The notes: generated by a model from the sequence alone, not told the origin. Shown: positions 1 to 9,978, counted from the first letter of the stretch. The stretch is DNA of 64,000 nucleotides from Algoriphagus antarcticus (GCF_002150685.1 NZ_MSSW01000017.1:96188-160187); one strand, 5' to 3'. Translations and numbers: made by a program.

Positions 1-204
1 TTGCAAAAACCAATATTGATAAGTCAACAGTCCATCCAACCGCTGATGCAATAAGTACACATACTCAAGAAAGGAGGACAGCGATGACTTGAAGTGGATA
101 TTGCAAAGTTTCTTTTCTTAGACTAATCGAATAAGATAAGCACGCCCGTGGACACGAAAGCACCACAAACAATGAAATAAACTTTAAATCAAAATTCAAA
201 TAAA
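1..204. other. Leading non-coding stretch
   Basis: Bases 1-54 are open in frame on the plus strand and end in TAA, so they could be the last 17 codons of a gene that starts before the window, but nothing in them is recognisable. A purine-rich AAGGAGG-like stretch near 70 precedes an ATG that stops after two codons. I see no RNA gene or terminator here. Confidence 0.3.
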
Positions 205-492
205 ATGAATACGAAATTGAAAAAAATAGCTAAAACAGCCGCTATAGGAATCTTCTTTATGGCACTATTCCTAAATGTGAAGCTAAGTCTCACTGATCCG
301 TTTGTGACAATTAGTAATGATGCACTTGCTCAGACAAGTTCAAGTAGTAGTAGTTGTAGTACATGCACTAAATGTGAGGTATCTCACATTGCTTCAGAAA
401 ATCAAGGTGGGTGTACAGCGAATCCATATGGAGGAGGTATGTGCGTCAGATCCGGGCCAGGCCCCTTATGCAGTGGTACAATAAATAGCTAG
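205..492 (+). CDS. NVEALA-like secreted small protein
   Basis: A 95-residue exported peptide. A lysine-rich start (MNTKLKKIAKTA) leads into a hydrophobic segment and then the sequence SNDALAQ, which resembles the NVEALA motif that names a family of small Bacteroidota exported peptides. The mature part is short, serine-rich and holds six cysteines (two CxxC-like spacings, then CTANPYGGGMC), suggesting disulfides or metal binding. The next gene is a DUF4221-type lipoprotein; in this phylum NVEALA peptides often neighbour beta-propeller-like proteins of that kind, so the pair is probably one unit. Function is not established. The ATG at 205 is chosen because it directly begins the signal sequence; no strong ribosome binding site is visible. 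Confidence 0.6.
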   Translation: MNTKLKKIAKTAAIGIFFMALFLNVKLSLTDPFVTISNDALAQTSSSSSSCSTCTKCEVSHIASENQGGCTANPYGGGMCVRSGPGPLCSGTINS

Positions 493-643
493 AACTAATC
501 ATACAGCTGCCTTCTGGAATCCGTTGGTTTGTTACTAGCCTATATTAATAGCATAACTACTGTAATAGAACTCCTTGAATCCTAAAGGCAGCTGTCTAAC
601 AATATTACTTAAAACATATATTGTTAACACTTTTGATTTCAAT

Positions 644-1768
644 ATGAAAAAATATTCAATCTTATATTCAATTGTAGTGCTAGGTTTTTCTTGTACTGAA
701 AAGAGCGAATTTAACTCCTATTTTCAGTTAGCAAACTCTTCTGAATACAACAAAGCTATGGAGTTAGTATCATTGAACATTCTTGAATATCCTTTGGATT
801 CAAGCCTTCGTTTTTCGACCAACTCAATAGGGGTTACAAATATTGAAGGAAAAGAATATTTAAGCTTTCTGGATACTGAACTAGAGACACTAGTGATATT
901 CGAGTATCAGGACTCAAAAAAGTCACGTAAAATTCAATTTCAATACGAAGGCCCAAATGGTGTGGGAAACTCGACTTCCTCAGCTCACTATCTTCATAGC
1001 TTTGATTCCATCTATATATTCCATCATTGGACAGGGGTTCTATTACACATGACTGATTCAGGCAAAATAATAAATCGTTACAAACTTACAGACTACGATG
1101 ACCCCGCCAATCTCCCTATGCCTTTTCCCACCACGACTACACCTATACTGTTTTCCCAAGGAAAATTATTTATTCCGTGTACCATCACAAAGTATCAAAA
1201 TGATTACCACAGCTATCCAAGCTCATTAAGCTTAGATCTGAATACAAGGAAGATAAAGTACCTTAGTACATTTCCAGAAATATATAGTAATGCATATTGG
1301 GGGTCGAAATTTAAATACGAACCAAGCATAGCCTATAATTCAATAACTGACGAATTGGTTGTAAGCTATCCAGTAGATCATTTCCTGCAAAATATCAATC
1401 TTAAGACACGGAAAGTGAGCCAACATTATGTCGGTTCTGAGTATTTCGATGCCATTCCTCCGTTCAAATATGATGTGTCTCACTATCTCACGAGGACTAA
1501 AGGTACTGGAGATCAAGAAGAAGATGATCATGGGATGTCCAACTCTGATTATAGAGGCATATATTATGACAATTCTCGAAATCTATATTATCGTATTGCG
1601 TTAATACGCTCTCCCTTGGAAAAGCTCTCAATTACGAAAGTTCCAGATTTTTCGATAATAATTCTTAATGCGAATTTTGAAAAATGGGGAGAGCATTATT
1701 TTTCATCGCAGGTATATGATCCGTCGAAAGTTTTCCTTTCTTCAAAAGGAATCAATATCTTCCGATGA
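644..1768 (+). CDS. DUF4221-family lipoprotein, probably cut short by an in-frame TGA
   Basis: A protein of 374 residues beginning MKKYSILYSIVVLGFSC, a lipoprotein signal whose lipobox ends at Cys-17. The first methionine of the open frame is at 575, but the lipobox makes 644 the likely start. The body resembles DUF4221 proteins of Bacteroidota, which are surface or periplasmic and probably beta-propeller-like, of unknown function. Directly after the TGA at 1766 the same frame stays open for 23 codons (ending EVFSPVETLKK) to a TAG at 1838-1840, giving a plausible C-terminal strand. This suggests the TGA replaced a tryptophan codon, or is a base-calling error. It lies 151 bp after the NVEALA-like gene, in the same direction. 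Confidence 0.6.
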   Translation: MKKYSILYSIVVLGFSCTEKSEFNSYFQLANSSEYNKAMELVSLNILEYPLDSSLRFSTNSIGVTNIEGKEYLSFLDTELETLVIFEYQDSKKSRKIQFQYEGPNGVGNSTSSAHYLHSFDSIYIFHHWTGVLLHMTDSGKIINRYKLTDYDDPANLPMPFPTTTTPILFSQGKLFIPCTITKYQNDYHSYPSSLSLDLNTRKIKYLSTFPEIYSNAYWGSKFKYEPSIAYNSITDELVVSYPVDHFLQNINLKTRKVSQHYVGSEYFDAIPPFKYDVSHYLTRTKGTGDQEEDDHGMSNSDYRGIYYDNSRNLYYRIALIRSPLEKLSITKVPDFSIIILNANFEKWGEHYFSSQVYDPSKVFLSSKGINIFR

Positions 1769-1840
1769 GATTTATTTGAAAAAAACGAAAATACGATAGC
1801 TATTGAGGTATTCTCACCTGTTGAAACTTTAAAAAAGTAG

Positions 1841-2335
1841 TATAAAAATAAACTACTGGCATACGAGTGATAATCTAGGTCAAATTTAGGTATCTTGGAA
1901 TAGTAAAGTTGAGGAAAAGAGGAAACTACAAAACTGGTAGTTTCCTCTTTTTAGTGCAAATAGTAGTTCCAACTCATTAACCAGGCTGATTCAATCTACA
2001 AAATTATCAAGGCAGTTGAGTGTCTGCCAATTTTTTTTTATCTCCGTGAGATTGTGGATAAGGCTTGAAAAACATTGCAGTTGCCCCCTCATGACAAGAC
2101 CATGGGCACTAAACAGCTCATAATTTACCGCTTTAGCCTAGGAATCTGGGAAGTCTCCACTGATTAAGGTAAACTATTGAATCATATCAAAGTGCAGTCA
2201 CACCCAGCTCGATTTCCTAAAATAAGTCCCTATATTTTGCGAAGCATCCAAAAAAATAGAGCCCCCGAATGATCGGAGGCTCCTGCAAGCAAAGAGTGAA
2301 GATTATATTACACCCAAAATTACCAATTCTAGCGA
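1841..2335. other. Intergenic region with one terminator
   Basis: About 495 bp with no credible reading frame. It holds the perfect hairpin listed at 1915-1952. The rest is AT-rich and shows no repeat or RNA that I recognise. Confidence 0.5.
1915..1952 (+). terminator. Rho-independent terminator
   Basis: A perfect 15-bp inverted repeat (AAAAGAGGAAACTAC and its complement) around a 7-nt loop, followed by a T run. It lies 75 bp past the likely ancestral end of the DUF4221 gene and would end that transcript. The A-rich left arm could also work from the other side. Confidence 0.8.
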
Positions 2336-3064
2336 ATGATAAAAATCATCCACGTATTATTTACCATTTACTCCATTATACTTTTCTTCACGCTACTCCT
2401 GATCCTTGGGCTTTTTATTGTAATTCCCTTGAGTATTAGTCCAGCAGGGGGCAAAATCTCTTTTTTACTTTTTCGAATTTGGGCAAGGGTCTGGTCTTTT
2501 GGCTCGGGAATCCGCTATGAGTTCCATGGACGAGATATCATTGATCGCTCACAGCCCTACATCTACATCTTCAACCATCGCTCGTTCGTGGATGCTGCCA
2601 TTATTCCGCTTGCCATACCCCAGCAAGTACGCGCACTGGGAAAAAAAGAATTATCCAACATCCCATTTTTTGGTTGGGTAGTAGGCAAAGTAGCCATCTG
2701 GGTGGACAGAACGGATACCGAATCAAGAAAAAAAAGTATAGGCCAATTAGTAAGCTTTCTGAATCAGGGAATCTCAGCCGTAGTCGCTCCTGAAGGAACT
2801 AGAAATGACAGTGAAGCTCCACTTTTGCCATTCAAATCCGGAGCATTTAGACTTGCTGTAGAGACGGGCATTCCTATCCTTCCGATCGCAGTAATTGGGG
2901 CAAATAAAATCATGAAAAAGGGATCGCTTTTGATCAGACCTGGCAAAGTGAAAATCTACTTTTCTAAACCAATCTATCCTCCTTCCCCTTCAGAAACTGC
3001 AGTGAGTGTACTCTCCAAGAAATGCCAATCAAGGCTTGAGGCTATGATTCTTACACCTGAATGA
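2336..3064 (+). CDS. plsC: 1-acyl-sn-glycerol-3-phosphate acyltransferase
   Basis: Lysophosphatidic acid acyltransferase of the PlsC family (242 aa), which adds the second acyl chain in membrane phospholipid synthesis. Visible motifs are the catalytic HX4D block NHRSFVD (His-81, Asp-86) and the substrate-binding block PEGTRN (residues 152-157). A long hydrophobic N-terminal segment (about residues 8-32) anchors it in the inner membrane. Length is normal for the family. Its last 14 bases overlap the convergent membrane-protein gene on the other strand. Confidence 0.9.
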   Translation: MIKIIHVLFTIYSIILFFTLLLILGLFIVIPLSISPAGGKISFLLFRIWARVWSFGSGIRYEFHGRDIIDRSQPYIYIFNHRSFVDAAIIPLAIPQQVRALGKKELSNIPFFGWVVGKVAIWVDRTDTESRKKSIGQLVSFLNQGISAVVAPEGTRNDSEAPLLPFKSGAFRLAVETGIPILPIAVIGANKIMKKGSLLIRPGKVKIYFSKPIYPPSPSETAVSVLSKKCQSRLEAMILTPE

Positions 3065-3704
3065 TAGTTTCACTTGGTTCGTCCACCGCATCAATAGTCA
3101 ACTCTTCAAAAAGAATATAAACGGATAGATAAGTCATCGGAACCGTGATGAAGAGCCCAACTACCAAACAAAGGAAACCCACTATATTAAGAGCTAGTAA
3201 TGCTAGCCCGAACAAAAAGAATTTCAGCCAATTCGTATGAACCAGTCTACGGCTGAGCTCCATGGAAGTCCAAAAATCAAATCCTCCAAAAATCACAAAC
3301 AGCAGGCAAAACATGTAGCCAATGAGTAAATAAATCCCCGGTGCCACAAAGCAAATAATCCCAAAAACAATCACAATTGAGCTAATGAGGTTAGTAGTCA
3401 CTAGATTCCACCAGTATTTGAACCCATCAAAATAATTCTGGAAATCCAGGTACTCCTTTTGGCTTTGACGGTTAGCAATTAAGTAAAAGCCACAGATAAG
3501 TGGAGGGGCCAAAAAGATACTATAGAGGAAAGTGAAATCCTTCAAATAAAGAGCGAAGCCAGCCTGAATCGCCGCAATCAGCACCATGTATCCCACATGA
3601 AACACTGCCTGGGATTTGAACATCTCCCAGGCTTTTGTAAGTATCTCCTTAATATCAAAATCTACTCCCGAATCAATGATACTCTGAATTTTACCCAGAT
3701 CCAT
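3051..3704 (-). CDS. Polytopic membrane protein of unknown function
   Basis: A 217-aa protein with about five hydrophobic segments (roughly residues 35-60, 65-85, 105-135, 137-155 and 165-195). The pattern of long helices with an amphipathic N-terminus resembles DUF975 or glycerophosphodiesterase-membrane-type proteins, but I cannot assign a family. It is probably a single gene. Its 3' end overlaps plsC tail to tail. Confidence 0.6.
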   Translation of the reverse strand: MDLGKIQSIIDSGVDFDIKEILTKAWEMFKSQAVFHVGYMVLIAAIQAGFALYLKDFTFLYSIFLAPPLICGFYLIANRQSQKEYLDFQNYFDGFKYWWNLVTTNLISSIVIVFGIICFVAPGIYLLIGYMFCLLFVIFGGFDFWTSMELSRRLVHTNWLKFFLFGLALLALNIVGFLCLVVGLFITVPMTYLSVYILFEELTIDAVDEPSETIIQV

Positions 3705-3797
3705 ATTTTTGTGTAGTCGGTTTTTTACCAGTAAAGGGTAATAAGCTATATAAAATCTGGTCTCGAAAGCTATCGAAACTAAAGTTTAGGTTACTTC

Positions 3798-3815
3798 TCC
3801 CGATAGCAATCGGGA
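3798..3815. repeat. Short intergenic palindrome TCCCGATAGCAATCGGGA
   Basis: A near-perfect 18-bp palindrome (TCCCGAT, AGCA centre, ATCGGGA) in the gap between the membrane-protein and cbs genes. Related imperfect forms occur nearby (CGAAAGCTATCG around 3763-3776) and at about 20543-20558 (CCTGATAGCTTTCGG). This looks like a small dispersed genomic palindrome family; a role is not known from the sequence. Confidence 0.45.
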
Positions 3816-3888
3816 CGTCTTCAGTCTTCTCGCCTGTAAACCAAAGGAATTAAGGGTGCTGGCATCAGACCCATTTATAATGGTGATA

Positions 3889-5256
3889 CTACTTCGTGAA
3901 AGCCTCTAAGATATCGTGCTTGGTGATGATATGAATTTGATTCTGTGCATCTCGCACAAGTACTGCTTTTTGTTTTTCCACCATAGAGGAAAGCACATCC
4001 AGCGTGCTATCAAGCGCCACAAAATGCATAGAATCTTCCATTACATCGGCAACATTCGCATCTTTCAAGGCTGGGTTATCGATGATTCTGGCAAGCAGTT
4101 TATTATCCGTCAAGCTTCCGACCACTTCACCGTTTTCCATTACTGGAATCTGCGAAACACTTGTCTTGTTCATCAATCCAATTGCCTCCTTCACTGAGTC
4201 AGTTTTCAGAGTTGAAACCAAAGTATAAGCTCCATTTCGCTGCGAGATGATATCTCTCGCTGTAGAGAAGGTCTTATCTTCCAAGAATCCGTGGTTTCTC
4301 ATCCACTCATCGTTATAGACTTTTCCCAAATATCGAGTGCCGTGATCTGGAAGGATAATCACCATCTGATCACCTTCTTTCAGATTATCTTTGGCCCACT
4401 CCAATGCACCGTGCACAGCCGATCCGCAAGACCAACCTACAAACAAGCCTTCTTCTCTTGCCAATCTACGCGTCATCACCGCAGAATCTTTATCAGTCAC
4501 TTTGACGAAGTGATCGATCATATCGAAGTTCACGTTCTTTGGCAGAATGTCCTCTCCGATCCCTTCCGTCAGGTATGGATAGACCTCTTTCTCATCAAAA
4601 ATGCCAGTTTCCTTATACTTCTTAAATACAGAACCATAAGTATCTATTCCCACAGTCACCACATTTGGATTCTGCTGTTTCAGATACATCGCAGTTCCGC
4701 ACATGGAGCCTCCAGTTCCTACGCCAGCTGCATAGTGAGTGATTTTCCCATCGGTATCATTCCAGATCTCTGGCCCTGTCGTCTCGTAGTGAGCCGCCGT
4801 ATTGGACATATTATCATATTGATTTGGGTAAAAGGAATTCGGAATATCCTGATTCAATTTTCTCGCGATGGAGTAATATGATCTTGGATCCTCCGGTGAA
4901 ACGTTTGTAGGACAAACGATCACTTCTGCCCCTACTGCCTTGAGAATGTCGATCTTCTCTTTGGACTGCTTATCCGCCATGGTGAAAATACACTTATAGC
5001 CTCTTGCAATTGCTACAAGCGCCAAGCCCATTCCTGTATTTCCGCTGGTACCTTCGATGATCGTTCCTCCGGGTTTCAGCAAACCTGCTTTTTCGGCATC
5101 CTCCACCATTTTGATCGCCATTCGATCTTTCATTGAGTTACCGGGATTGAAGTACTCCACTTTCACCAGCACCTCGCCCTTGATGTGTTTGGCAAGCTTA
5201 TTTAGTCTGATCATCGGCGTATTACCGATGGTCTCGATTATTGAGTTGTAGATCAT
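3889..5256 (-). CDS. cbs: PLP-dependent cystathionine beta-synthase-type enzyme with CBS domains
   Basis: A fold-type II PLP enzyme of 455 aa. Residues 1-320 form the cysteine synthase/CBS catalytic domain: PLP lysine Lys-43 in GNSMKDR, the substrate loop GTSGNTG (69-75), and the phosphate-cradle loop GVGTGGS (178-184). Residues from about 330 carry two CBS repeats that probably bind an adenosyl ligand. This is the layout of eukaryotic-type cystathionine beta-synthase without a heme domain. It should condense serine with homocysteine, or act as a cysteine synthase; the sequence alone does not separate the two. It stands alone between unrelated genes. Confidence 0.85.
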   Translation of the reverse strand: MIYNSIIETIGNTPMIRLNKLAKHIKGEVLVKVEYFNPGNSMKDRMAIKMVEDAEKAGLLKPGGTIIEGTSGNTGMGLALVAIARGYKCIFTMADKQSKEKIDILKAVGAEVIVCPTNVSPEDPRSYYSIARKLNQDIPNSFYPNQYDNMSNTAAHYETTGPEIWNDTDGKITHYAAGVGTGGSMCGTAMYLKQQNPNVVTVGIDTYGSVFKKYKETGIFDEKEVYPYLTEGIGEDILPKNVNFDMIDHFVKVTDKDSAVMTRRLAREEGLFVGWSCGSAVHGALEWAKDNLKEGDQMVIILPDHGTRYLGKVYNDEWMRNHGFLEDKTFSTARDIISQRNGAYTLVSTLKTDSVKEAIGLMNKTSVSQIPVMENGEVVGSLTDNKLLARIIDNPALKDANVADVMEDSMHFVALDSTLDVLSSMVEKQKAVLVRDAQNQIHIITKHDILEAFTK

Positions 5257-5387
5257 AGTTGGTTACATTTGGTAGGGCAAAAATACGGGAATTTTCTTGG
5301 TGAAGCGATTGTGGGAAAGTTAAAACAGAATAAAATTCGGCTTGTCGATAGAAAAGACGTTGACTGAACAATTTAAACTGCGACTCA

Positions 5388-7028
5388 TCAAATCTCCCTA
5401 AACTCCAATCGCTTCAATACATCCAAGGTCACATGCATCAGAATAGCTGCTACGAAAAACATTCCAAATGTCCCTCCAAACAGCGCCCAAACGAATTGCT
5501 TGGAAACTACAAATGCGATAATACTGAACGCAAATGCAGGCACAAAACCGAAAAGCACAATCCCTCCAATCATAAATGGTTTGATCAATTTCCTGTCCCA
5601 ACCCTCGTCTAATGCTATTTGAGGAATGATATTAATACCGAAACCTATCAAGTAAACTTCTATAGTTGCAAATAAGAACAGCGGAATTATAAACCAGTTT
5701 AGACCTGCAATCAGAACTGTAGGGATAATCAAGGCCACGCAAAACAAAGATATCTGCAAAATATCCAGCTTGATCATATTCCAAAACTTGGAAGCCCACG
5801 TAGCTGGAACAAGGATGAAAAATGGCTTTTTCAGGTCTCCCACATTTGCTCTGCCTATACCTGCAAAGAAATATAGAAACAGCATAATCAGCAGATATCC
5901 GTACAAAAAGTAATGTGAGAACCATTCGAATAACGAAAGTACAGCCAGTACAATCCCTATTGCTACCATGATCAGAGAGTACAATCCAAATAGCGGATGG
6001 AAATCCTGCCGGGAGCTATGCACATAATTCCTCCAATAAAATGCCTTGGCGCCCGTTCCGAAGTCGGGAAGCGCAAGTTTCTTTTTAGTATTCAGACTAT
6101 ATGAACTCTCGCCAACTTCCTTTTTACCTTTTACTTTCTCCAGCTTATCCTCGTTTGACTTGGTCGCTTCCAGCACGTCTTCGTAATAATAGCCAGCAAA
6201 GCGAATTACCAATTTTAAAATCGCAAAATAGGAAATCCCATAAAGCAAAATAAAGCCAATAGAAATCACCGCATTTCCATGACCTAGATAGCTCGCAATT
6301 CCCCGACTCCATCCCACAATCGGAAAGAAATCAAACCAAGGAGAACTGATCCAAGTAAACATTCCCTGCCAGAATTTCTCTGCCATCAGTCCCGGGATAA
6401 TAATCATTCCGGAAAGTAAAACCGCCAAAATGATCACTCCGATGCGGATGTATTCCATCACATCAAACTTCGTATTCAGCGTGTAAACAAGAAATTTGAT
6501 AGGGGAAATAATAAAAAAGAACAAGGCTACAGATAGAATCAGGAATACAAAATTCGCGACACTCACCTCAAAAGTATCTATCGCCTGACTGTATGCATAG
6601 GCCACGAAGATGATAGCACCGCCAAGAGAAGGCAAAATTGACCTTCCCATATAATAAATCAGGATATTCTCTGGCTTAACCGGCGCGGTGAAAAGCAGAT
6701 TGACATCAGCCATTTTGAAAAAGCTGACATTGTTTTTCGTGGCTCTGTAAAGCTGGTAAATGAGAATAACCAAGGCCAAAATTGTCACTCCCCCGACTAT
6801 GTTTTGCATCGCAAAATTCACCTCAGGAATGCCATTCATATCCAATTCTGGCATTTCTTGGCTAGCTGAGTCCTCGCCTCTGCTCTTGAGACGCATGAAG
6901 TACATAAAAAATATATAGCCCGCAAGACCTGCATACGGCAATAGCCGAAGAGGATTTCTCAGTATTAACTTGATATTATTGAGCAGGATGAACATATCCT
7001 TCCTGAACAGCAGTCGGATTTCATTCAT
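5388..7028 (-). CDS. ABC exporter permease (ABC_export type)
   Basis: A 546-aa integral membrane protein with about ten or more hydrophobic helices, matching the putative ABC exporter permease family common in Bacteroidota. A charged loop (about residues 290-320, EKVKGKKEVGE) separates two membrane halves. It overlaps the upstream ATPase gene by 8 bases (7021-7028), so the two are translationally coupled and form one exporter. The substrate cannot be read from the sequence. Confidence 0.8.
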   Translation of the reverse strand: MNEIRLLFRKDMFILLNNIKLILRNPLRLLPYAGLAGYIFFMYFMRLKSRGEDSASQEMPELDMNGIPEVNFAMQNIVGGVTILALVILIYQLYRATKNNVSFFKMADVNLLFTAPVKPENILIYYMGRSILPSLGGAIIFVAYAYSQAIDTFEVSVANFVFLILSVALFFFIISPIKFLVYTLNTKFDVMEYIRIGVIILAVLLSGMIIIPGLMAEKFWQGMFTWISSPWFDFFPIVGWSRGIASYLGHGNAVISIGFILLYGISYFAILKLVIRFAGYYYEDVLEATKSNEDKLEKVKGKKEVGESSYSLNTKKKLALPDFGTGAKAFYWRNYVHSSRQDFHPLFGLYSLIMVAIGIVLAVLSLFEWFSHYFLYGYLLIMLFLYFFAGIGRANVGDLKKPFFILVPATWASKFWNMIKLDILQISLFCVALIIPTVLIAGLNWFIIPLFLFATIEVYLIGFGINIIPQIALDEGWDRKLIKPFMIGGIVLFGFVPAFAFSIIAFVVSKQFVWALFGGTFGMFFVAAILMHVTLDVLKRLEFREI

Positions 7029-7737
7029 CTTTTGTCATTTCTAAGAAAAGGTCTTCCAAAGTGGTTCCTTCTTCTTGTACAAATTGCTGCTTAAGGTTTG
7101 AAATCGTGTCATTCCCGACGATGTTTCCATTTTTCAGAATCATCACTCTGTCCGCAATAGTCTCAACACTGTCAATCAAGTGAGTGCTGACCAGAATTGT
7201 CTTTCCTGCTTCTTTCAACTGTCTAAAAATCTTCTTGGTGTTTTTGATCGCTCTTGGATCCAAACCAATCATCGGCTCATCAAAAAACAAAACCTGAGGA
7301 TCAGGTAGCAAAGCACAGCAAATAGAAACCTTTTGACGCATTCCTTTGGAAAGATCCCGACCGAGTTTGTCTCTTTTGTCCGTTAACTCAAATATCTCCA
7401 AATACTCATCTGCCTTTCCTCTCCAATCTTTCACCCCATAAGCCTGCGCTACAAACTGCATGTGTTCATGAACAGTAAGCAAATCATAAACGTAAGGAGT
7501 CTCAGGAATGTAGCTAAAAAGACGCTTAGCCTCCACGCTCAAATGATCGTGTCCTCCCAACGTAATTTCCCCGGAAGTTTTGCGAAGCAAGCCCACAATG
7601 CATTTCATCGTAGTACTTTTTCCCGCACCATTTGGCCCCAACAGGCCGACTACCTCTCCTCCTTGGAGTTCAAATGTAATATCATTGACAGCATTCTGCT
7701 TGCCATAGGTTTTTACCAGATTGGTTACGCTCAGCAT
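7021..7737 (-). CDS. ABC transporter ATP-binding protein
   Basis: A 238-aa nucleotide-binding subunit. Walker A is GPNGAGKST (residues 34-42), the signature is LSKGMRQKV (129-137) and Walker B is VLFFDEP (149-155), followed by GLDP. An H-loop-like STHL follows further on. It is the energy partner of the permease whose start it overlaps. The pattern fits exporter-type (ABC-2-like) ATPases rather than importers. Confidence 0.92.
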   Translation of the reverse strand: MLSVTNLVKTYGKQNAVNDITFELQGGEVVGLLGPNGAGKSTTMKCIVGLLRKTSGEITLGGHDHLSVEAKRLFSYIPETPYVYDLLTVHEHMQFVAQAYGVKDWRGKADEYLEIFELTDKRDKLGRDLSKGMRQKVSICCALLPDPQVLFFDEPMIGLDPRAIKNTKKIFRQLKEAGKTILVSTHLIDSVETIADRVMILKNGNIVGNDTISNLKQQFVQEEGTTLEDLFLEMTKDE

Positions 7738-7849
7738 AAAAGTGAATTTGAGGCTAAAACTAACCTGCTTAAGGATAGGTTACGAATTTTTGGAATCTTT
7801 TTTGAAAAGGGAGAATAAAATCAGTTTTCACCTTCACAAAAACCCGGCT

Positions 7850-8455
7850 ATGAAAAAGTTCTTTTTATTTCTTCTATTTATCTCTGTTTCAGGCGCCTCG
7901 ATAGCTCAGCAGGCAGGAAGGTTCAGAATCAATCTAGAGACCGGCCCCGCCATTCCAAAAGGAGGAGGAATTGGCCTTTTATTTAATATAGAACCAAAAA
8001 TTAATGTGGCGGATAACATGTCGGTAGGGATTAGATTCGGAACGACAGCGTTGGCAAAAGATGTCACCTATTTCAACTTGACGGAAGACTACGAAGGAGA
8101 GATATCTGGAAATATTTCTGTTTCAGGCACTTTTGACTACTTTTTTCACAAGGAAGGAAATAAACTTGCTCCCTTCATCGGCGCTGGTTTTGGATATTAT
8201 GCGCTAAGCAGCATTGAAGTAAATAGCGATGATTTTAACTCCCCTGATAACTTCGGGGATTTGGAAGCTAATTTCAAATGGGCTCCTATGATACGAGCAG
8301 GAATAGAACTGGGCAAATTCAGAATGGGCGCTGAATACAACTTCATCCCTTCAAGTAATTTGCAAAACGCCTCGGGACAAGTAATCGGTGAGGCGATCAA
8401 CCAATACTTTGGATTTACGCTTGGAGCTTTTATCGGCGGAGGAAGATGGAGGTAA
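7850..8455 (+). CDS. Outer-membrane beta-barrel protein
   Basis: A protein of 201 residues with a signal peptide (MKKFFLFLLFISVSGASIAQ) followed by alternating amphipathic strands rich in glycine and aromatic residues (for example GAGFGYYAL, FRMGAEYNF), ending with a strand near the C-terminus, as in small OmpW/OmpA-like barrels. The reading frame is open further upstream to 7721, but that part overlaps the divergent ABC ATPase start and the signal peptide fixes 7850. The exact function is unknown. Confidence 0.7.
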   Translation: MKKFFLFLLFISVSGASIAQQAGRFRINLETGPAIPKGGGIGLLFNIEPKINVADNMSVGIRFGTTALAKDVTYFNLTEDYEGEISGNISVSGTFDYFFHKEGNKLAPFIGAGFGYYALSSIEVNSDDFNSPDNFGDLEANFKWAPMIRAGIELGKFRMGAEYNFIPSSNLQNASGQVIGEAINQYFGFTLGAFIGGGRWR

Positions 8456-8462
8456 AGAAGAT

Positions 8463-8500
8463 AGAGATTTGAGATTTGAGACTTAAGATTTCAAATCTCT
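8463..8500. terminator. Possible bidirectional terminator between barrel gene and pyrB
   Basis: AGAGATTTGA (8463-8472) pairs with TCAAATCTCT (8491-8500) around an 18-nt loop in the gap between two convergent genes. The T tail is short, so this is a tentative call. Confidence 0.4.
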
Positions 8501-9427
8501 TTACCCTTTTGCTCCTGCCAATAAATAAAGTACAGCCATTCTTATTGCTACTCCGTTTTGCACCTGCTCAAGGATAATTGAATGCTCCGAATCTGCTACA
8601 TCTGAGCTCAGTTCCACTCCCCGATTGATAGGCCCTGGGTGCATGATTACGATCTCCTTATCCAATTGGCTTAATAGTTTTTTATTGATTCCATAGTAAA
8701 GTGAATATTCGCGCAAACTTGGGAAGTATTTGATTTGCTGTCTTTCGAGTTGAATTCTAAGGACGTTAGCGACATCACACCATTGCAGGGCTTTCTTCAC
8801 ATCCAATTCTACTTTCACTCCCAGACTCGCAATGTATTTCGGAAGCAAGGTGATTGGACCACATACCATCACTTCTGCACCAAGTTTTTGCAGGCAAAAA
8901 ATATTGGAAAGTGCTACTCGTGAATGCAAAATATCACCGATGATGGCAACTTTTTTCCCTGCCACATCTCCCAACTTTTCTTTGATAGAAAATGCATCAA
9001 GCAAAGCCTGAGTTGGATGCTCGTGAGTCCCATCTCCGGCATTGATGATATTCGCATTTACATTTCGGGAAAGGAAGTGTGGTGCGCCGGGACTTGAATG
9101 TCTCATCACCACCATATCCACTTTCATGGAAAGTATATTATTGACTGTATCTACCAGCGTCTCCCCTTTTTTCACCGAACTGTTTGAGGAGGAAAAGTTT
9201 ATCACATCAGCAGAAAGCCTTTTTTCTGCTAGCTCAAAAGAGAGTCTGGTTCGGGTAGAATTCTCGAAAAACACATTGGCAATCGTGATATCACGAAGAG
9301 AAGGTACTTTTTTGATCGGGCGATTGATCACTTCTTTGAAATTTGCCGCCGTGTCAAGAATAAGCTGGATATCTTCCTCTGTTAGGTTTTTGATTCCAAG
9401 TAGGTGTTTTGTACTGAGTTGCGACAT
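8501..9427 (-). CDS. pyrB: Aspartate carbamoyltransferase catalytic subunit
   Basis: Catalyses carbamoyl phosphate plus aspartate to N-carbamoylaspartate, the first committed step of pyrimidine synthesis. The 308-aa protein has the carbamoyl-phosphate loop [11 protein letters not shown] (STRTR at residues 57-61), the HPTQALLD block and a C-terminal aspartate-binding part with [10 protein letters not shown]. Length is normal for the family. It starts 2 bases after the pyrR stop codon, so pyrR-pyrB is an operon. No pyrI regulatory subunit is seen next to it. Confidence 0.95.
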   Translation of the reverse strand: MSQLSTKHLLGIKNLTEEDIQLILDTAANFKEVINRPIKKVPSLRDITIANVFFENSTRTRLSFELAEKRLSADVINFSSSNSSVKKGETLVDTVNNILSMKVDMVVMRHSSPGAPHFLSRNVNANIINAGDGTHEHPTQALLDAFSIKEKLGDVAGKKVAIIGDILHSRVALSNIFCLQKLGAEVMVCGPITLLPKYIASLGVKVELDVKKALQWCDVANVLRIQLERQQIKYFPSLREYSLYYGINKKLLSQLDKEIVIMHPGPINRGVELSSDVADSEHSIILEQVQNGVAIRMAVLYLLAGAKG

Positions 9428-9429
9428 GG

Positions 9430-9978
9430 TTAAGGGTTAACTTTCTCTGTGATCCAAATTGCGTCTTTTTCATTTCCCTGCTCAGCCCATTCCACTAGCA
9501 CATATTGACTTACCAACGTATGTACACGGATGCCATAATAATCAGGCATAATAGGATAATCCCGGGTGAGTTTGCGATCTACCAGCACCATGAGCTCCAC
9601 TTTCTGCGGTCTTCCAAAAGCTATCATCGCATCCATCGCCGCTCTTACAGACCTGCCTTTGTACAGCACATCATCGACTAAGATTACTTTTTTGCCTTCG
9701 ACCAGAAAGTTGATTTTGGTTTCGTTTGCTTTGAGAGGAAGATCTCTCCTGCGAAAATCATCTCTGTGAAAAGTAGCATCGAGATATCCTGAAGGAACTT
9801 TCACTCCGGAAATTTCTTCCAGAAGTTTTACGATTTTATCCAACAATATTGGCCCTCTAGGCTGCAAACCCAAAAGTACGGTGTTGTCAAAATCATCGTG
9901 ATTTTCGATCAGTTGATGACAAAATCTCCTGAGTATGATCTCAATTTGTACTTCGTCTAAGACTAGCCTTTTTTGCAT
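9430..9978 (-). CDS. pyrR: Pyrimidine operon regulator / uracil phosphoribosyltransferase
   Basis: A type I phosphoribosyltransferase of 182 aa with the PRPP loop [13 protein letters not shown] (98-110) and the earlier GLQPRG hood motif. PyrR proteins bind pyr mRNA in Gram-positive bacteria and can convert uracil to UMP. Here it is the first gene of pyrR-pyrB. Only about 34 bp separate it from the gene upstream, and I see no antiterminator-terminator pair in that gap, so RNA attenuation is not supported at this site. Confidence 0.9.
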   Translation of the reverse strand: MQKRLVLDEVQIEIILRRFCHQLIENHDDFDNTVLLGLQPRGPILLDKIVKLLEEISGVKVPSGYLDATFHRDDFRRRDLPLKANETKINFLVEGKKVILVDDVLYKGRSVRAAMDAMIAFGRPQKVELMVLVDRKLTRDYPIMPDYYGIRVHTLVSQYVLVEWAEQGNEKDAIWITEKVNP

